Assembly: GCA_030834905.1 (NCBI GenBank)
Contig: JAUQWZ010000046.1
Span: forward strand, 62,001-126,000
DNA: 64,000 bases
Source of the DNA: Aggregatilineales bacterium
GTDB lineage: Bacteria; Chloroflexota; Anaerolineae; Aggregatilineales; Phototrophicaceae
Direction of reading: 5' to 3'
Below the pieces are notes generated by a model. That model made no database searches and was not told where the DNA came from. It was given only the letters and a program-made list of their open reading frames with translations. This document shows, one piece after another, positions 8,525 to 16,681 of this stretch. How positions within the stretch are numbered: the first letter of the stretch is position 1; every line of letters starts with the position of its first letter. A program made the position numbers and the translations under genes.

Positions 8525-9068
8525 ATTCGTCTCCTAATCTTCACATGAATGCTGAGGATGTAGTTCGCAGCGGTACGGCACATTGTGTCTCTGGTGCGCC
8601 AGCAGCTCGCGTGACGAGTACCCGCCTGCCCATTGTACAATAAAGGTCACAGATAACACGCCGGACAACCGTAACTCTGCCAGCAGACGACAATTTGAGG
8701 AGTTCATAGAAAACCTTAAGATTTCCAGTTTGACCTCACGAAAAATATATGATATAGTAACTCCAATCTAGGGGCTTAATCCGCACCTTCTTCTCTAGCC
8801 TACACCTGAACACAACTGCATCTGCACACGCTCGCCCTTAACAGATCATGAACGCTGAGCGTGGGTTCAGGCACAAGTCAGCATTTAGCATTACTGATTT
8901 CCGTACTGGCAACCTCCCACACGCGTTACCGCGATCTATGGACAAGACAGCACTTGCGTTACCCATACGAGTATTCACAAAAACAAGGTCAGTGACGCTT
9001 GTCGGCTGTTTACCGCCTGTCTACCGGACGGAGCACATCCACTAGCGTTTTCTCACAACAGGACAATT
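8525..9068 (+). other. 544-bp region between the ClC gene and rho: rho promoter and long leader
   Basis: The first 200 bases are unremarkable and may hold the leftward ClC promoter. From the promoter at 8730-8758 to the rho start a leader of about 310 nt remains. It is relatively rich in C and poor in G over 8960-9050, as expected of a Rho loading (rut) region. A 65-codon frame at 8848-9045 exists but has no ribosome site, so no leader peptide is claimed. Confidence 0.5.
8730..8758 (+). promoter_or_regulatory. Sigma70-type promoter of rho
   Basis: TTGACC at 8730-8735 and TATAGT at 8753-8758 are separated by exactly 17 bases, within an AT-rich stretch. This is one of the best promoters in the window and lies about 310 bases before the rho start codon. 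Confidence 0.75.
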
Positions 9069-10367
9069 ATGGACATAGCACAACTCGAACAACACACCCT
9101 GGAAGATCTCCGGCAGATGGCGCGCGACGCCAGTATCAGCGGCTTCAGTCGTCTCAAGAAGCAGGATCTGATGCTGGCGCTGCTGCGCGATAACGCCGAA
9201 CGCCAGGGTTACAAGCTGCGCGGCGGCATCCTCGAAATCGTCGATGACGGTATTGGCTTCCTGCGCGCCGAAAAGTACCTCCCCGGTCCCGAGGATATCT
9301 ACGTCAGCCAGACGCAGATCAAGCGCTTTAATCTGCGCACCGGCGACATGGTGATCGGACAGGTGCGCGCGCCCAAAGACTCGGAAAAATACTACGGGCT
9401 GCTGCGGGTCGAATCGGTCAACGGTCAAAATCCTGAAGATGCCAAGAACCGCCCCAACTTTGAAGACCTGACGCCGATTTTTCCGCTGGAGCGCTTCGAC
9501 CTTGAAACCAACGGTCGCATCCTCTCCACCCGACTGCTCAACCTCATCACTCCGGTCGGCAAAGGGCAGCGTGGATTGATTGTTTCCCCCGCAAAAGCTG
9601 GTAAGACCACCGTTCTGAAAGAAATCGCCAACTCTATCAGCAAGAAATACCCGGAACTGCACCTGATGGTGGTGCTGATCGGCGAGCGCCCTGAAGAAGT
9701 GACCGACATGGATCGTTCGGTTGAAGCCGAAGTCATCGCCTCGACCTTCGACGATCCGGTACAGCATCATGTTCGCGTGGCGGAGATGGCGCTCAACCGC
9801 GCTAAGCGCCTGGTAGAGATCAAGCGCGATGTGGTCATGCTGCTCGACAGCATCACTCGTCTCACCCGCGCTTACAACCTGGTCGTGCCGCCAAGCGGTC
9901 GCACGCTCACAGGCGGTCTTGATCCGTCCGCTATTCACCCGCCGAAGCGTCTGTTTGGCGCGGCGCGTAATATCGAAGAAGGCGGCAGCCTGACTATTCT
10001 CGCCACCTGTCTCGTCAATACCGGCAGCAAGATGGACGATGGTATTTACGAGGAATTTAAGGGTACGGGCAATATGGAGCTTCATCTCAGCCGCAAGCTT
10101 CAGGAACGGCGCGTCTTCCCGGCGTTTGATATCGAGCAGTCGTCCACCCGCCGCGAAGAACTGCTGCTGGGACCCGACGTTCTCCAGCGCGTTTACACGC
10201 TGCGCCGCATGTGGGGGCATCTGGCGGAAGACCCGGATATCGGTCCCGCTGGCGCTACCGAGCAGCTTCTCAATCAGCTTCGTCAGACGGACAACAACGA
10301 AGACTTCCTCAACGCGCTGCCGGGCGCGGGCAGCAATGACCGCATGTCCCGCGTGTTTGAGCGTTAG
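9069..10367 (+). CDS. rho: Transcription termination factor Rho
   Basis: 432 residues, close to the 419 of E. coli Rho. The N-terminal helical Rho-N domain (about 3-45, LEDLRQMARDASI) and the RNA-binding cold-shock domain (about 48-125, RGGILEIVDDGIGFLR) precede the RecA-like ATPase. Walker A reads PAKAGKTT (K179), the Q-loop is PPSGRTLTGGLD, and the R-loop region GSKMDDGIYEEFKGTGN is intact. Rho is a hexameric RNA helicase that ends untranslated transcripts. The gene has its own promoter at 8730 and a long C-rich leader, which fits the autoregulation known for rho in other bacteria (inference here). efp follows after a hairpin-containing gap. Confidence 0.98.
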   Translation: MDIAQLEQHTLEDLRQMARDASISGFSRLKKQDLMLALLRDNAERQGYKLRGGILEIVDDGIGFLRAEKYLPGPEDIYVSQTQIKRFNLRTGDMVIGQVRAPKDSEKYYGLLRVESVNGQNPEDAKNRPNFEDLTPIFPLERFDLETNGRILSTRLLNLITPVGKGQRGLIVSPAKAGKTTVLKEIANSISKKYPELHLMVVLIGERPEEVTDMDRSVEAEVIASTFDDPVQHHVRVAEMALNRAKRLVEIKRDVVMLLDSITRLTRAYNLVVPPSGRTLTGGLDPSAIHPPKRLFGAARNIEEGGSLTILATCLVNTGSKMDDGIYEEFKGTGNMELHLSRKLQERRVFPAFDIEQSSTRREELLLGPDVLQRVYTLRRMWGHLAEDPDIGPAGATEQLLNQLRQTDNNEDFLNALPGAGSNDRMSRVFER

Positions 10368-10385
10368 GCAGCATCGCTTATCACC

Positions 10386-10437
10386 CACAAAGACACGAAG
10401 CCCGCAGCCTGACCGCTGTGATCTTTGTGCCTTTGTG
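10386..10437 (+). repeat. Imperfect inverted repeat between rho and efp
   Basis: CACAAAGACACGAAG at 10386-10400 and CTTTGTGCCTTTGTG at 10423-10437 pair at 13 of 15 positions around a 22-nt loop. No T-tract follows. It may be a 3' RNA structure of the rho message or a dispersed repeat. Confidence 0.55.
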
Positions 10438-10507
10438 GTTCTCTGAATCCACCGGACACTTCCCCTGCTCGTAACCTTCTCGCAGCCTACACGCCCGCTG
10501 CCGCCTG

Positions 10508-10516
10508 TGATATACT
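10508..10516 (+). promoter_or_regulatory. Extended -10 promoter of efp
   Basis: TGATATACT combines a TG extension with a TATACT -10 hexamer, 40 bases before the efp start. No good -35 hexamer is visible, as is common with extended -10 promoters. Confidence 0.55.
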
Positions 10517-10555
10517 GCCATCATACCGTTTAAGTCTGAAAGAGAAACAGGCGTT

Positions 10556-11113
10556 ATGATCGATGTCAATCAGCTTCGTAAGGGTACGACTTTCCTGGAA
10601 GGCGATAATATCTGGAAAGTCACCAATTACCATCATCATAAGCCGGGACGCGGCAATGCAACTATTCGTCTGACCGTTCGCAATATGCGAACTGGCGCGA
10701 CGCGCGAAATGACCTATAACTCTGGCGAGCGCGTGCAGGATATTGAGGTCGGCGATCACAACGTCGAATACCTGTATGATGATGGTGAATTCCTCACCTT
10801 TATGGATCTGGAGACGTTCGACCAGCCGCAGCTTCGCCGCAGCGTCTTTGGAGATGACCTCCATTTCCTCCTAGAGAACATGCAAATTCGGCTCTTCAGC
10901 TACGGGGACGAGATCATCGACTATGAACTGCCAACTTCCGGGGATTACAAGGTGATCGAAGCCGAGCCAGGTTTTGCCGGAGATACCGCCAACAATCCCT
11001 CCAAGCGCGTGACGATTGAAACCGGCTTGCAGGTGCAGGTGCCGATGTTCGTCGCCGCCGGAGATACCATCCGCGTCAAAACCGAAGACGGCAGCTACGT
11101 CACACGAGTCTGA
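10556..11113 (+). CDS. efp: Elongation factor P
   Basis: 185 residues with the three beta-barrel domains of EF-P: KOW-like domain I (1-63), OB domain II (about 67-127) and OB domain III (about 130-185, with the family end GDTIRVKTEDGSYVTRV). EF-P enters the ribosomal E site and helps peptide bonds at consecutive prolines. The tip loop of domain I reads KPGRGN, so residue 32 is Arg. Lys at this place is modified by EpmA/EpmB or YmfI-type pathways, and Arg32 in the Pseudomonas type is rhamnosylated by EarP, but the surrounding loop here is of the KPG type and no modification gene is present nearby. A strong terminator follows. Confidence 0.97.
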   Translation: MIDVNQLRKGTTFLEGDNIWKVTNYHHHKPGRGNATIRLTVRNMRTGATREMTYNSGERVQDIEVGDHNVEYLYDDGEFLTFMDLETFDQPQLRRSVFGDDLHFLLENMQIRLFSYGDEIIDYELPTSGDYKVIEAEPGFAGDTANNPSKRVTIETGLQVQVPMFVAAGDTIRVKTEDGSYVTRV

Positions 11114-11132
11114 AGATCAGGTTTTCTCTCAT

Positions 11133-11174
11133 AGGGACGATGGACGAACAATTTTCGCTCATCGTCCCTTTTTT
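11133..11174 (+). terminator. Rho-independent terminator of efp
   Basis: GGGACGATG at 11134-11142 pairs with CATCGTCCC at 11160-11168 and is followed directly by six T. Confidence 0.85.
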
Positions 11175-11179
11175 GATCC

Positions 11180-12433
11180 TTACTCAGAATCTTCGCTCTC
11201 CTCGCCTTCTGCTTCTGGTTCCACGCAGTCCAGTCCGGGAATCGTCTGATTCCAGGGATCGAGCGCCGCGCTGGCGGTTCTCGCCGCCGCGGCGCGCGTC
11301 AGGTCTTCCTGATTGACCGGATTCTGCATCGCATTCTGGCGGTTGGCTGGCGTATCGGCAATATTATGAACGTTGACATCCGCCGTAAACGTGCCATCGT
11401 AGTTGTCTCTGAAAGCAGACACGTGATCCTGCTCATGCGCTGCCAGAGGACCGTTGATAAAGTTCCGCACCGCTTCGTCCTGACACGTCGTTAAGTCGCT
11501 GGGAACCGGCGGCAGCGTCACCGATGTATTGGCGTCAAACGTCACATCGAAGCTGCCCACCGCGTCAAAAGCATTCCCCGCCTTGCTGGAGCGCGTCGTC
11601 ACTGTAACGCCATCGGGAAACGGCGCTGGAATCGGACGCCCGTGATTGAAGTTGGCATTCGTGCGCCCATGCAGGCTGATAGTACGCCCGCCGCCGCCGC
11701 CAAACCCAACCGCTTCATCCGTCAGGCAGTCGGCGTTAACCACTGCCACGCTGGGCAGATTGCCGGGCGCGCCGCCGGTGTCTTCCTCGATCAGCGGCTC
11801 ATCCTCGCCTTCACTGGACTCGTCTTCCCCGCCGCCAGTCCAGTCATTCCAGGTATCACTCGCCCAATCCGCAATACCACCAGCGGTGTCGCTTGCCCAA
11901 TCGGCGACATCGTCCAGCCAGCTTCCGCCGTCGTCGCTGTCGCTCTCGCTGCCGCCGGAGTCCGACGATTGCGAGCCACTCGACGAGCCGCCCGAAGAAC
12001 CGCCGCTTGCCCAGTCGGCAATGTCACCGGCGGTATCGCTTGCCCAATCGGCGGCGTCATCCAGCCAGCTTCCGCCGTCGTCGCCGTCCGACTCCGATTC
12101 ATCGTCATCCCACCAGCGCTGAAGCTCATTTCCCGCGCTGGTCGAAATGCCGACCTCTTCCTCGACACTGCCCTTGCAGGTGGCGCACGAGCCGCCGCAG
12201 CCACAGCGCTGTACCGACGGCGCTGCCGCCGGTGTGAGGCTGGTTTTCGCCCCGATCTGGTTCACGCGACCTTGTGCCAGCAGCGTCTGCACCCCGCGAT
12301 TGCCGACCAACCGCTGTAATCCGACAATGTCGGACTGGCTGCCCAGCAGTTCTCTCTCGTCGATACTCTCCGGCACAGGTTTGCGCCGAGTCGTCTGATC
12401 ACGAAGCGTCAGGTGCGCGAATTGGGGGGGCAT
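11180..12433 (-). CDS. Repeat-containing HEXXH putative metallopeptidase with a QRLVGNR motif
   Basis: 417 residues from the ATG at 12433, which has GAGG six bases upstream; the TTG at 12454 is upstream of that site. No signal peptide. Near residues 38-50 it has LQRLVGNRGVQTLL, a sequence type common at the start of DUF4157 and contractile-injection-associated proteins. A cysteine cluster CGCGGSCATC follows (about 95-104), then an acidic Ser/Gly/Asp region with two copies of a roughly 25-residue unit GGSWLDD(A/V)ADWASDTAG. The C-terminal domain carries AAHEQDHVSAF, an HEXXH zinc motif resembling DUF922-type HEQGH proteases. A secreted or injected hydrolase is possible, but no secretion machinery is in the window. 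It is alone between efp and the ABC operon. Confidence 0.6.
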   Translation of the reverse strand: MPPQFAHLTLRDQTTRRKPVPESIDERELLGSQSDIVGLQRLVGNRGVQTLLAQGRVNQIGAKTSLTPAAAPSVQRCGCGGSCATCKGSVEEEVGISTSAGNELQRWWDDDESESDGDDGGSWLDDAADWASDTAGDIADWASGGSSGGSSSGSQSSDSGGSESDSDDGGSWLDDVADWASDTAGGIADWASDTWNDWTGGGEDESSEGEDEPLIEEDTGGAPGNLPSVAVVNADCLTDEAVGFGGGGGRTISLHGRTNANFNHGRPIPAPFPDGVTVTTRSSKAGNAFDAVGSFDVTFDANTSVTLPPVPSDLTTCQDEAVRNFINGPLAAHEQDHVSAFRDNYDGTFTADVNVHNIADTPANRQNAMQNPVNQEDLTRAAAARTASAALDPWNQTIPGLDCVEPEAEGEESEDSE

Positions 12434-12555
12434 AAGATGCCTCACTCTGATCAATGATGGGCAGAAGTCCTATCAATCGAGTATACATCAAATCATATTT
12501 TATGCGCGCCAGCGTATGCGGAGGACTGGGAATCTTGAGGATATGACAGTAGTCT

Positions 12556-12581
12556 AGACAGTGGGGTTAACCCCACTGTCT
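12556..12581 (-). terminator. Perfect palindrome downstream of the sugar ABC operon
   Basis: A perfect 26-bp palindrome with left half AGACAGTGGGGTT lies between the stop of the last permease gene (12615) and the start of the leftward gene at 12433. It would fold into a strong hairpin; no clear T-tract follows. It may end the operon or serve as a protein site for the downstream promoter. Confidence 0.5.
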
Positions 12582-12614
12582 CCGCGATTCTCCGAGCAAA
12601 ATGGCTTCCCGCGC

Positions 12615-13511
12615 CTAACCCTTCACCGCGCCCGCCGTCAAACCCTCGACGATGCGCCGCTGGAAGATCAGCACCAGGACAATGAGCGGAATCGTCACCA
12701 CGACGGATGCCGCCATGATTTCAGCAATCGGCTCTTGCCGCGATACCGTGCCGCCGAACAGCGCAATCGCGACAGGCACTGTGCGCGCTGCCGGGTTGAT
12801 CAGCGTAAAGGTCAGCGCGAACAGGTATTCATTCCACGCAGAGATGAACGCCAGCAGTCCGGTCGTCACCAGCGCAGGAGCTGTCAGCGGCAGGAGGATC
12901 ATGTAGAACGTCTGGAAAGTGGTCGCGCCGTCCACCAGCGCAGCCTGTTCCAGTTCACCGGGCAAGCCGCGAAAGAAGCTGGTCAGCGTCCACACTGTGA
13001 AGGGAAGCGTAATCAGCGGGTACGTGACCATCAGCGCGCCCTGAGTCCCGAATAGTCCCAGTTCAGTCACGATGGCGAACAGCCCCGAAAGAATCGAAAT
13101 TTGCGGGAACATCGTCATTGCCAGCACGGCATAGAGCATGAACGTGCGCCCCCGAAAGCGCAGCCGCCCGAGCGCATAGGCGGCGAACGAGCCAACGACC
13201 AGCGCCAATATCGTCGTGGTGCCGGCGACGACCGTGCTGTTTCCCAGACTGCGTACAAACTGGTCGTTTGAAAAAACAGCCTGATAGTTAACCAGAGTGG
13301 GTCGCTGTGGAAAATACGTTGCCGGGGCGATGATCTCATTTTCGCCTTTGAACGAGGAATTGATCGCCCAGTAAAACGGGAACAGCGTGTAAATCAGAAT
13401 CAGGATGATCAAAAACCAGAAACCGATACGCCCGACGAGCCGCCGCAGTGCGCGAATGCCCTCGCCTGCGCTTGCCTGTGACTGTAGACTGGTGGCAGTT
13501 TGGCTGGTCAT
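12615..13511 (-). CDS. Sugar ABC transporter permease, MalG type
   Basis: 298 residues, six membrane helices, CUT1-family inner-membrane permease. The EAA loop that contacts the ATPase reads EQAALVDGATTFQTFYMILLP. Its start overlaps the stop of the upstream permease gene in an ATGA overlap (13508-13511), so the two are co-translated. It closes the operon of binding protein, MalF-like and MalG-like permeases. No ATPase gene is adjacent, which suggests use of a shared MsmK/UgpC-type ATPase encoded elsewhere. Confidence 0.93.
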   Translation of the reverse strand: MTSQTATSLQSQASAGEGIRALRRLVGRIGFWFLIILILIYTLFPFYWAINSSFKGENEIIAPATYFPQRPTLVNYQAVFSNDQFVRSLGNSTVVAGTTTILALVVGSFAAYALGRLRFRGRTFMLYAVLAMTMFPQISILSGLFAIVTELGLFGTQGALMVTYPLITLPFTVWTLTSFFRGLPGELEQAALVDGATTFQTFYMILLPLTAPALVTTGLLAFISAWNEYLFALTFTLINPAARTVPVAIALFGGTVSRQEPIAEIMAASVVVTIPLIVLVLIFQRRIVEGLTAGAVKG

Positions 13512-15043
13512 TCTGCGTTTACCCCCAGAATCCTCATATAGACGAGCGCGAACATGAAGATGATGATGAAGATGATGACGCCAATTGCCGACGCATAGCC
13601 AAGCTCCTGATTGTTCACCAGTATTTCATAGTTGTAGGTTGCCATCGACAGCTTGGCACGTCCCAGCAACACCTGGAAGACGTCGAACACACGGATCGCG
13701 TCGAGCGTTCGAAACACGAGCGCGACAGCGATTGCCGGGCGCAGCAGCGGCAGCGTCAACTGGAAGAACTGCCGCGCCTTGCTCGCGCCGTCCACATCTG
13801 CGGCTTCATAGATGTCCGTTGAAATTACTTGCAAGCCCGCCAGCAGGATGAGCGCCATGAAGGGCGTCGTCTTCCACACGTCAATCATAATCATCGCCGG
13901 AATCTGAAGATTCGGGTTTGCCAGCCATGCCTGCGAGCTGCTCAGCAATCCAGTATTCACCAGCAGGCTGTTGATAACGCCGGACTGGTTGTCTCGCAGC
14001 ATGATCTCCCACAGGCGCGCCGAGATCACCGTCGGAATTGCCCAGGGCACCAGCATCGCCGCGCGCATTAAGCCGCGTCCGACGAACTTGGAGTTGATGA
14101 CCATGGCGATAAACAGACCGAGCACAAGTTCCAGCACGACGGAGACCACCGTGAAATACAGCGTGTTGCCCACGGAATAGTAGAAGTCGCGGTCGCGGAC
14201 GCTCAGGAGAACCTGGCTGTCGCCAACCCGAATTCCACTGCCAATTTCACGGTAACGCATCTCACGGTAGCTCTCGCCCAGCACGTCTCGCGCTCTCGGA
14301 AATACAGCCTGACCATCCGCGCCAACCTCGCAGACACCGGCACCGTCACGTTCGCACGGAATCGAGTCGATGCGAAAACCGAGCAACTGCGCGTAGTTTG
14401 CAAGCCCGACGAAACTGGGATCGGTTCTGCGGGCAAATTTCTGGTCGGTGAGGCTGGATATAAAGGTACGTTCCAGTGGTCTGGCGGCGACGACCAGCAG
14501 GACGATGATCGTCGGCAGCAGCAGGTTCCATGCGCTGCGAGAGCTTGCTTCTGCCAGCGTTTCGCTACCCCTGAAAAGCCCTGTATTCTGACCAAGCCAC
14601 CAATACGCCACGCCGATCACGAGCGCCGCCAGCAGAAACGGAACAATCGGGGCAAGCGAATCCCCAGACTCCAGCGCTGGTGCAGTCAGCGCATTTACTG
14701 TGCCCTGTATGATGGCGACGATCAGCGCTATCAACATCCATAAGAGAAGCTGATGCGCCCACGCGGCAGCACGCACGTCACGGCGAAACAGGCGCGTCCC
14801 GAGCATCAGCAGGTAAATGCCCACCCCGATCAGAATGAGGGGCACGATAATGCCGTAAACATTCAGAAATCTCAGCAGTGTTGTGCCAAAAACCTCGCCC
14901 GCGTCGGCTTCGACGACAGCAGCGTTGATACTAGCGCCCAGCAGGACAAACGCGCCCACTGCCAGACCGACAAACAACAGCGCCAGCAGTATGACCGCGA
15001 GCGCATCTGTACCGGTTGCCTCCCGTTGTCTTTGCGCAATCAT
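13508..15043 (-). CDS. Sugar ABC transporter permease, MalF type, with extended N-terminus
   Basis: 511 residues, long for CUT1 permeases (usually about 290-320). The C-terminal 300 residues form the conserved permease core with the EAA loop EAADVDGASKARQFFQLTLP. The N-terminal 170 residues add four extra membrane helices, and a periplasmic segment around 215-270 contains two cysteines in CERDGAGVCE. This layout (extra helices plus a periplasmic insertion) is like MalF of the maltose importer. It forms the translocation pore with the MalG-like partner encoded next, with which it overlaps by four bases. Confidence 0.9.
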   Translation of the reverse strand: MIAQRQREATGTDALAVILLALLFVGLAVGAFVLLGASINAAVVEADAGEVFGTTLLRFLNVYGIIVPLILIGVGIYLLMLGTRLFRRDVRAAAWAHQLLLWMLIALIVAIIQGTVNALTAPALESGDSLAPIVPFLLAALVIGVAYWWLGQNTGLFRGSETLAEASSRSAWNLLLPTIIVLLVVAARPLERTFISSLTDQKFARRTDPSFVGLANYAQLLGFRIDSIPCERDGAGVCEVGADGQAVFPRARDVLGESYREMRYREIGSGIRVGDSQVLLSVRDRDFYYSVGNTLYFTVVSVVLELVLGLFIAMVINSKFVGRGLMRAAMLVPWAIPTVISARLWEIMLRDNQSGVINSLLVNTGLLSSSQAWLANPNLQIPAMIMIDVWKTTPFMALILLAGLQVISTDIYEAADVDGASKARQFFQLTLPLLRPAIAVALVFRTLDAIRVFDVFQVLLGRAKLSMATYNYEILVNNQELGYASAIGVIIFIIIFMFALVYMRILGVNAE

Positions 15044-15121
15044 CTATTTCCTCCTAAAACAGCACTTTTCCCAGAAGTATAGCCCTTGCTGAAGGCAACC
15101 ACACGATAGGCATAAACAAAA

Positions 15122-15142
15122 GGGCGGGTCTGCGACCCGCCC
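15122..15142 (-). terminator. Intercistronic hairpin between binding-protein and permease genes
   Basis: GGGCGGGTC and GACCCGCCC form a perfect 9-bp stem with loop TGC in the 132-bp gap between the binding-protein stop (15176) and the permease start (15043). On the leftward transcript it would protect the 3' end of the binding-protein message or cause partial termination, which is the usual way such operons make more binding protein than permease. Confidence 0.65.
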
Positions 15143-15175
15143 CCCCTGCTGCATACGTTACATATCAGGTTCGCC

Positions 15176-16489
15176 CTACATCCCGCGGTCGGCGAGCAGA
15201 TCCTGAAGATCCAGTTCCATATCCTCAACTGCCGCCTGTGCGTCGGTCTCGCCGGTGAGCACATCGTGGACATAGGTGAAGAAAATAGTGGAAGCCTGGT
15301 TGTAATCCTCAGCGGTTACGCCCGAGGGACGCGGGTAAGCCGTTTCCAGAATGGGACCCATCCGGACGAACAACGGATTTGCTTCCGCCAGCGCCGGATC
15401 ATCATACAGCGCCGGAATGGTCGGGTTCGCGCCCTGCGGGCTGAGCGCGCGCAGCTTCTGCTCTTCGGGTGAAGTCATGAACGCTGCTACGCTGACCGCC
15501 GCATCGACGTTATCCGAATACTGCGAGACTGCCAGCTGCCAGCCGCCGAGACATGCGCCAGCGCCACTTGCGCCCGCCGGAAGCGGAGCGTAGTCGAAGT
15601 TGTCTGCGATCACGCTGTCTTCAGCATTGCCAAGCCCATAGGCATAGGGCCAGTTACGCATAAAGGCTGCATTGCCCGCCTGCCACACCGCGCGTGACTC
15701 TTCTTCACCGTAGGTGGTAACGGCTTCAGGACTAATTCCGCTAACCCAGCCAGCCGCGCGCTCCAGCGCCGCAACAAACTCAGGGTTATTCACGTTCACT
15801 TCGCCTTCGGACGTAATGAACGTATCGCCTGTCTCCGAAACCAGCCATTCATGGGCATCGCAGGTCAAGCCTTCATAGGCGTTCCCCTGCCACACATATC
15901 CGTAGAACTCACTCTGCCCTTCACCGCGCTCGCCTTCCTGAATGGTCTGTGCGGCTTCCGTCAGCTCATCCCAGGTGGTCGGCACTTCAAGCCCGTACTT
16001 CTCCAGCAGGTCTGTACGGTAGTACAGTCCGGCGGCATCCGTAAACCAGGGCAGCGCCACCAGACGCCCGTCAATGGTCTGTCCTTCCACCATATTCGGG
16101 AAGAACTGACCGATGAACTCTTCGTCCACGTACTCACTCAGATCGACGGCGTGCGGCGCGATGATACCTGCCCAGATCACGTCAGTCTGGTAGACGTCAA
16201 CGCCCGGGTCCTGCGCCTCCCAGAACTGCTGGTAGACGCCCAGTCGCTCGGTTGAAGAGTCAGGCATTTCCAGGATTTCAACGGTTACATTTGGACAGGC
16301 TTCCATGTAACGGGCAGCCTGTTCCTGCGCTACGTCAAACTCTACGCCCACCGCGCCAGCCGCAACACTGATCGTAGCGTCACCTTCCGGGCAAGCCACC
16401 GGCAACGTGGATGCCGCATCCTGCGCGCTTACCGATCCAAAAATGCCTAACAGCAAAACGATCAGCAGCGCAAAACTCTTTTTGAACAT
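15176..16489 (-). CDS. Sugar ABC transporter substrate-binding protein
   Basis: 437 residues from the ATG at 16489, chosen because GAGGAGGT lies directly before it; the ATG 18 bases upstream precedes this site. A signal peptide (KKSFALLIVLLLGIFGSVSAQ) is followed by a family 1 solute-binding protein of the maltose/trehalose group, with FMRNWPYAYG and ALPWFTDAAGLYYR as typical stretches. Cys residues at the mature N-terminus (VACPEGD and EACPNV) could form a disulfide. It delivers sugar to the two permeases encoded downstream. Trehalose, maltose or a related disaccharide is plausible from family resemblance only. Confidence 0.92.
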   Translation of the reverse strand: MFKKSFALLIVLLLGIFGSVSAQDAASTLPVACPEGDATISVAAGAVGVEFDVAQEQAARYMEACPNVTVEILEMPDSSTERLGVYQQFWEAQDPGVDVYQTDVIWAGIIAPHAVDLSEYVDEEFIGQFFPNMVEGQTIDGRLVALPWFTDAAGLYYRTDLLEKYGLEVPTTWDELTEAAQTIQEGERGEGQSEFYGYVWQGNAYEGLTCDAHEWLVSETGDTFITSEGEVNVNNPEFVAALERAAGWVSGISPEAVTTYGEEESRAVWQAGNAAFMRNWPYAYGLGNAEDSVIADNFDYAPLPAGASGAGACLGGWQLAVSQYSDNVDAAVSVAAFMTSPEEQKLRALSPQGANPTIPALYDDPALAEANPLFVRMGPILETAYPRPSGVTAEDYNQASTIFFTYVHDVLTGETDAQAAVEDMELDLQDLLADRGM

Positions 16490-16681
16490 ACGACCTCCTC
16501 GGTACATTATGCAAATCGTTATATAGCAAGATATATGATACTCACCTTGAGAAATGTCACATATAATTTGGGCAAATTGTCTAAGGTATTAGCTTGCAAA
16601 CATCCAAGCAAGATTAACAGGTCGAAATAGTGGATGTACGCTACTATATCACCAGCCACAGCTTCATAACGAGGAGAAACG

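Noticed and set aside
8848..9045. 65-codon possible leader peptide before rho
   Set aside because: No ribosome site and no recognisable pattern; kept only as part of the leader description.
9042..10388. 448-codon open frame opposite rho
   Set aside because: rho on the plus strand has all family motifs; the reverse frame shows none.
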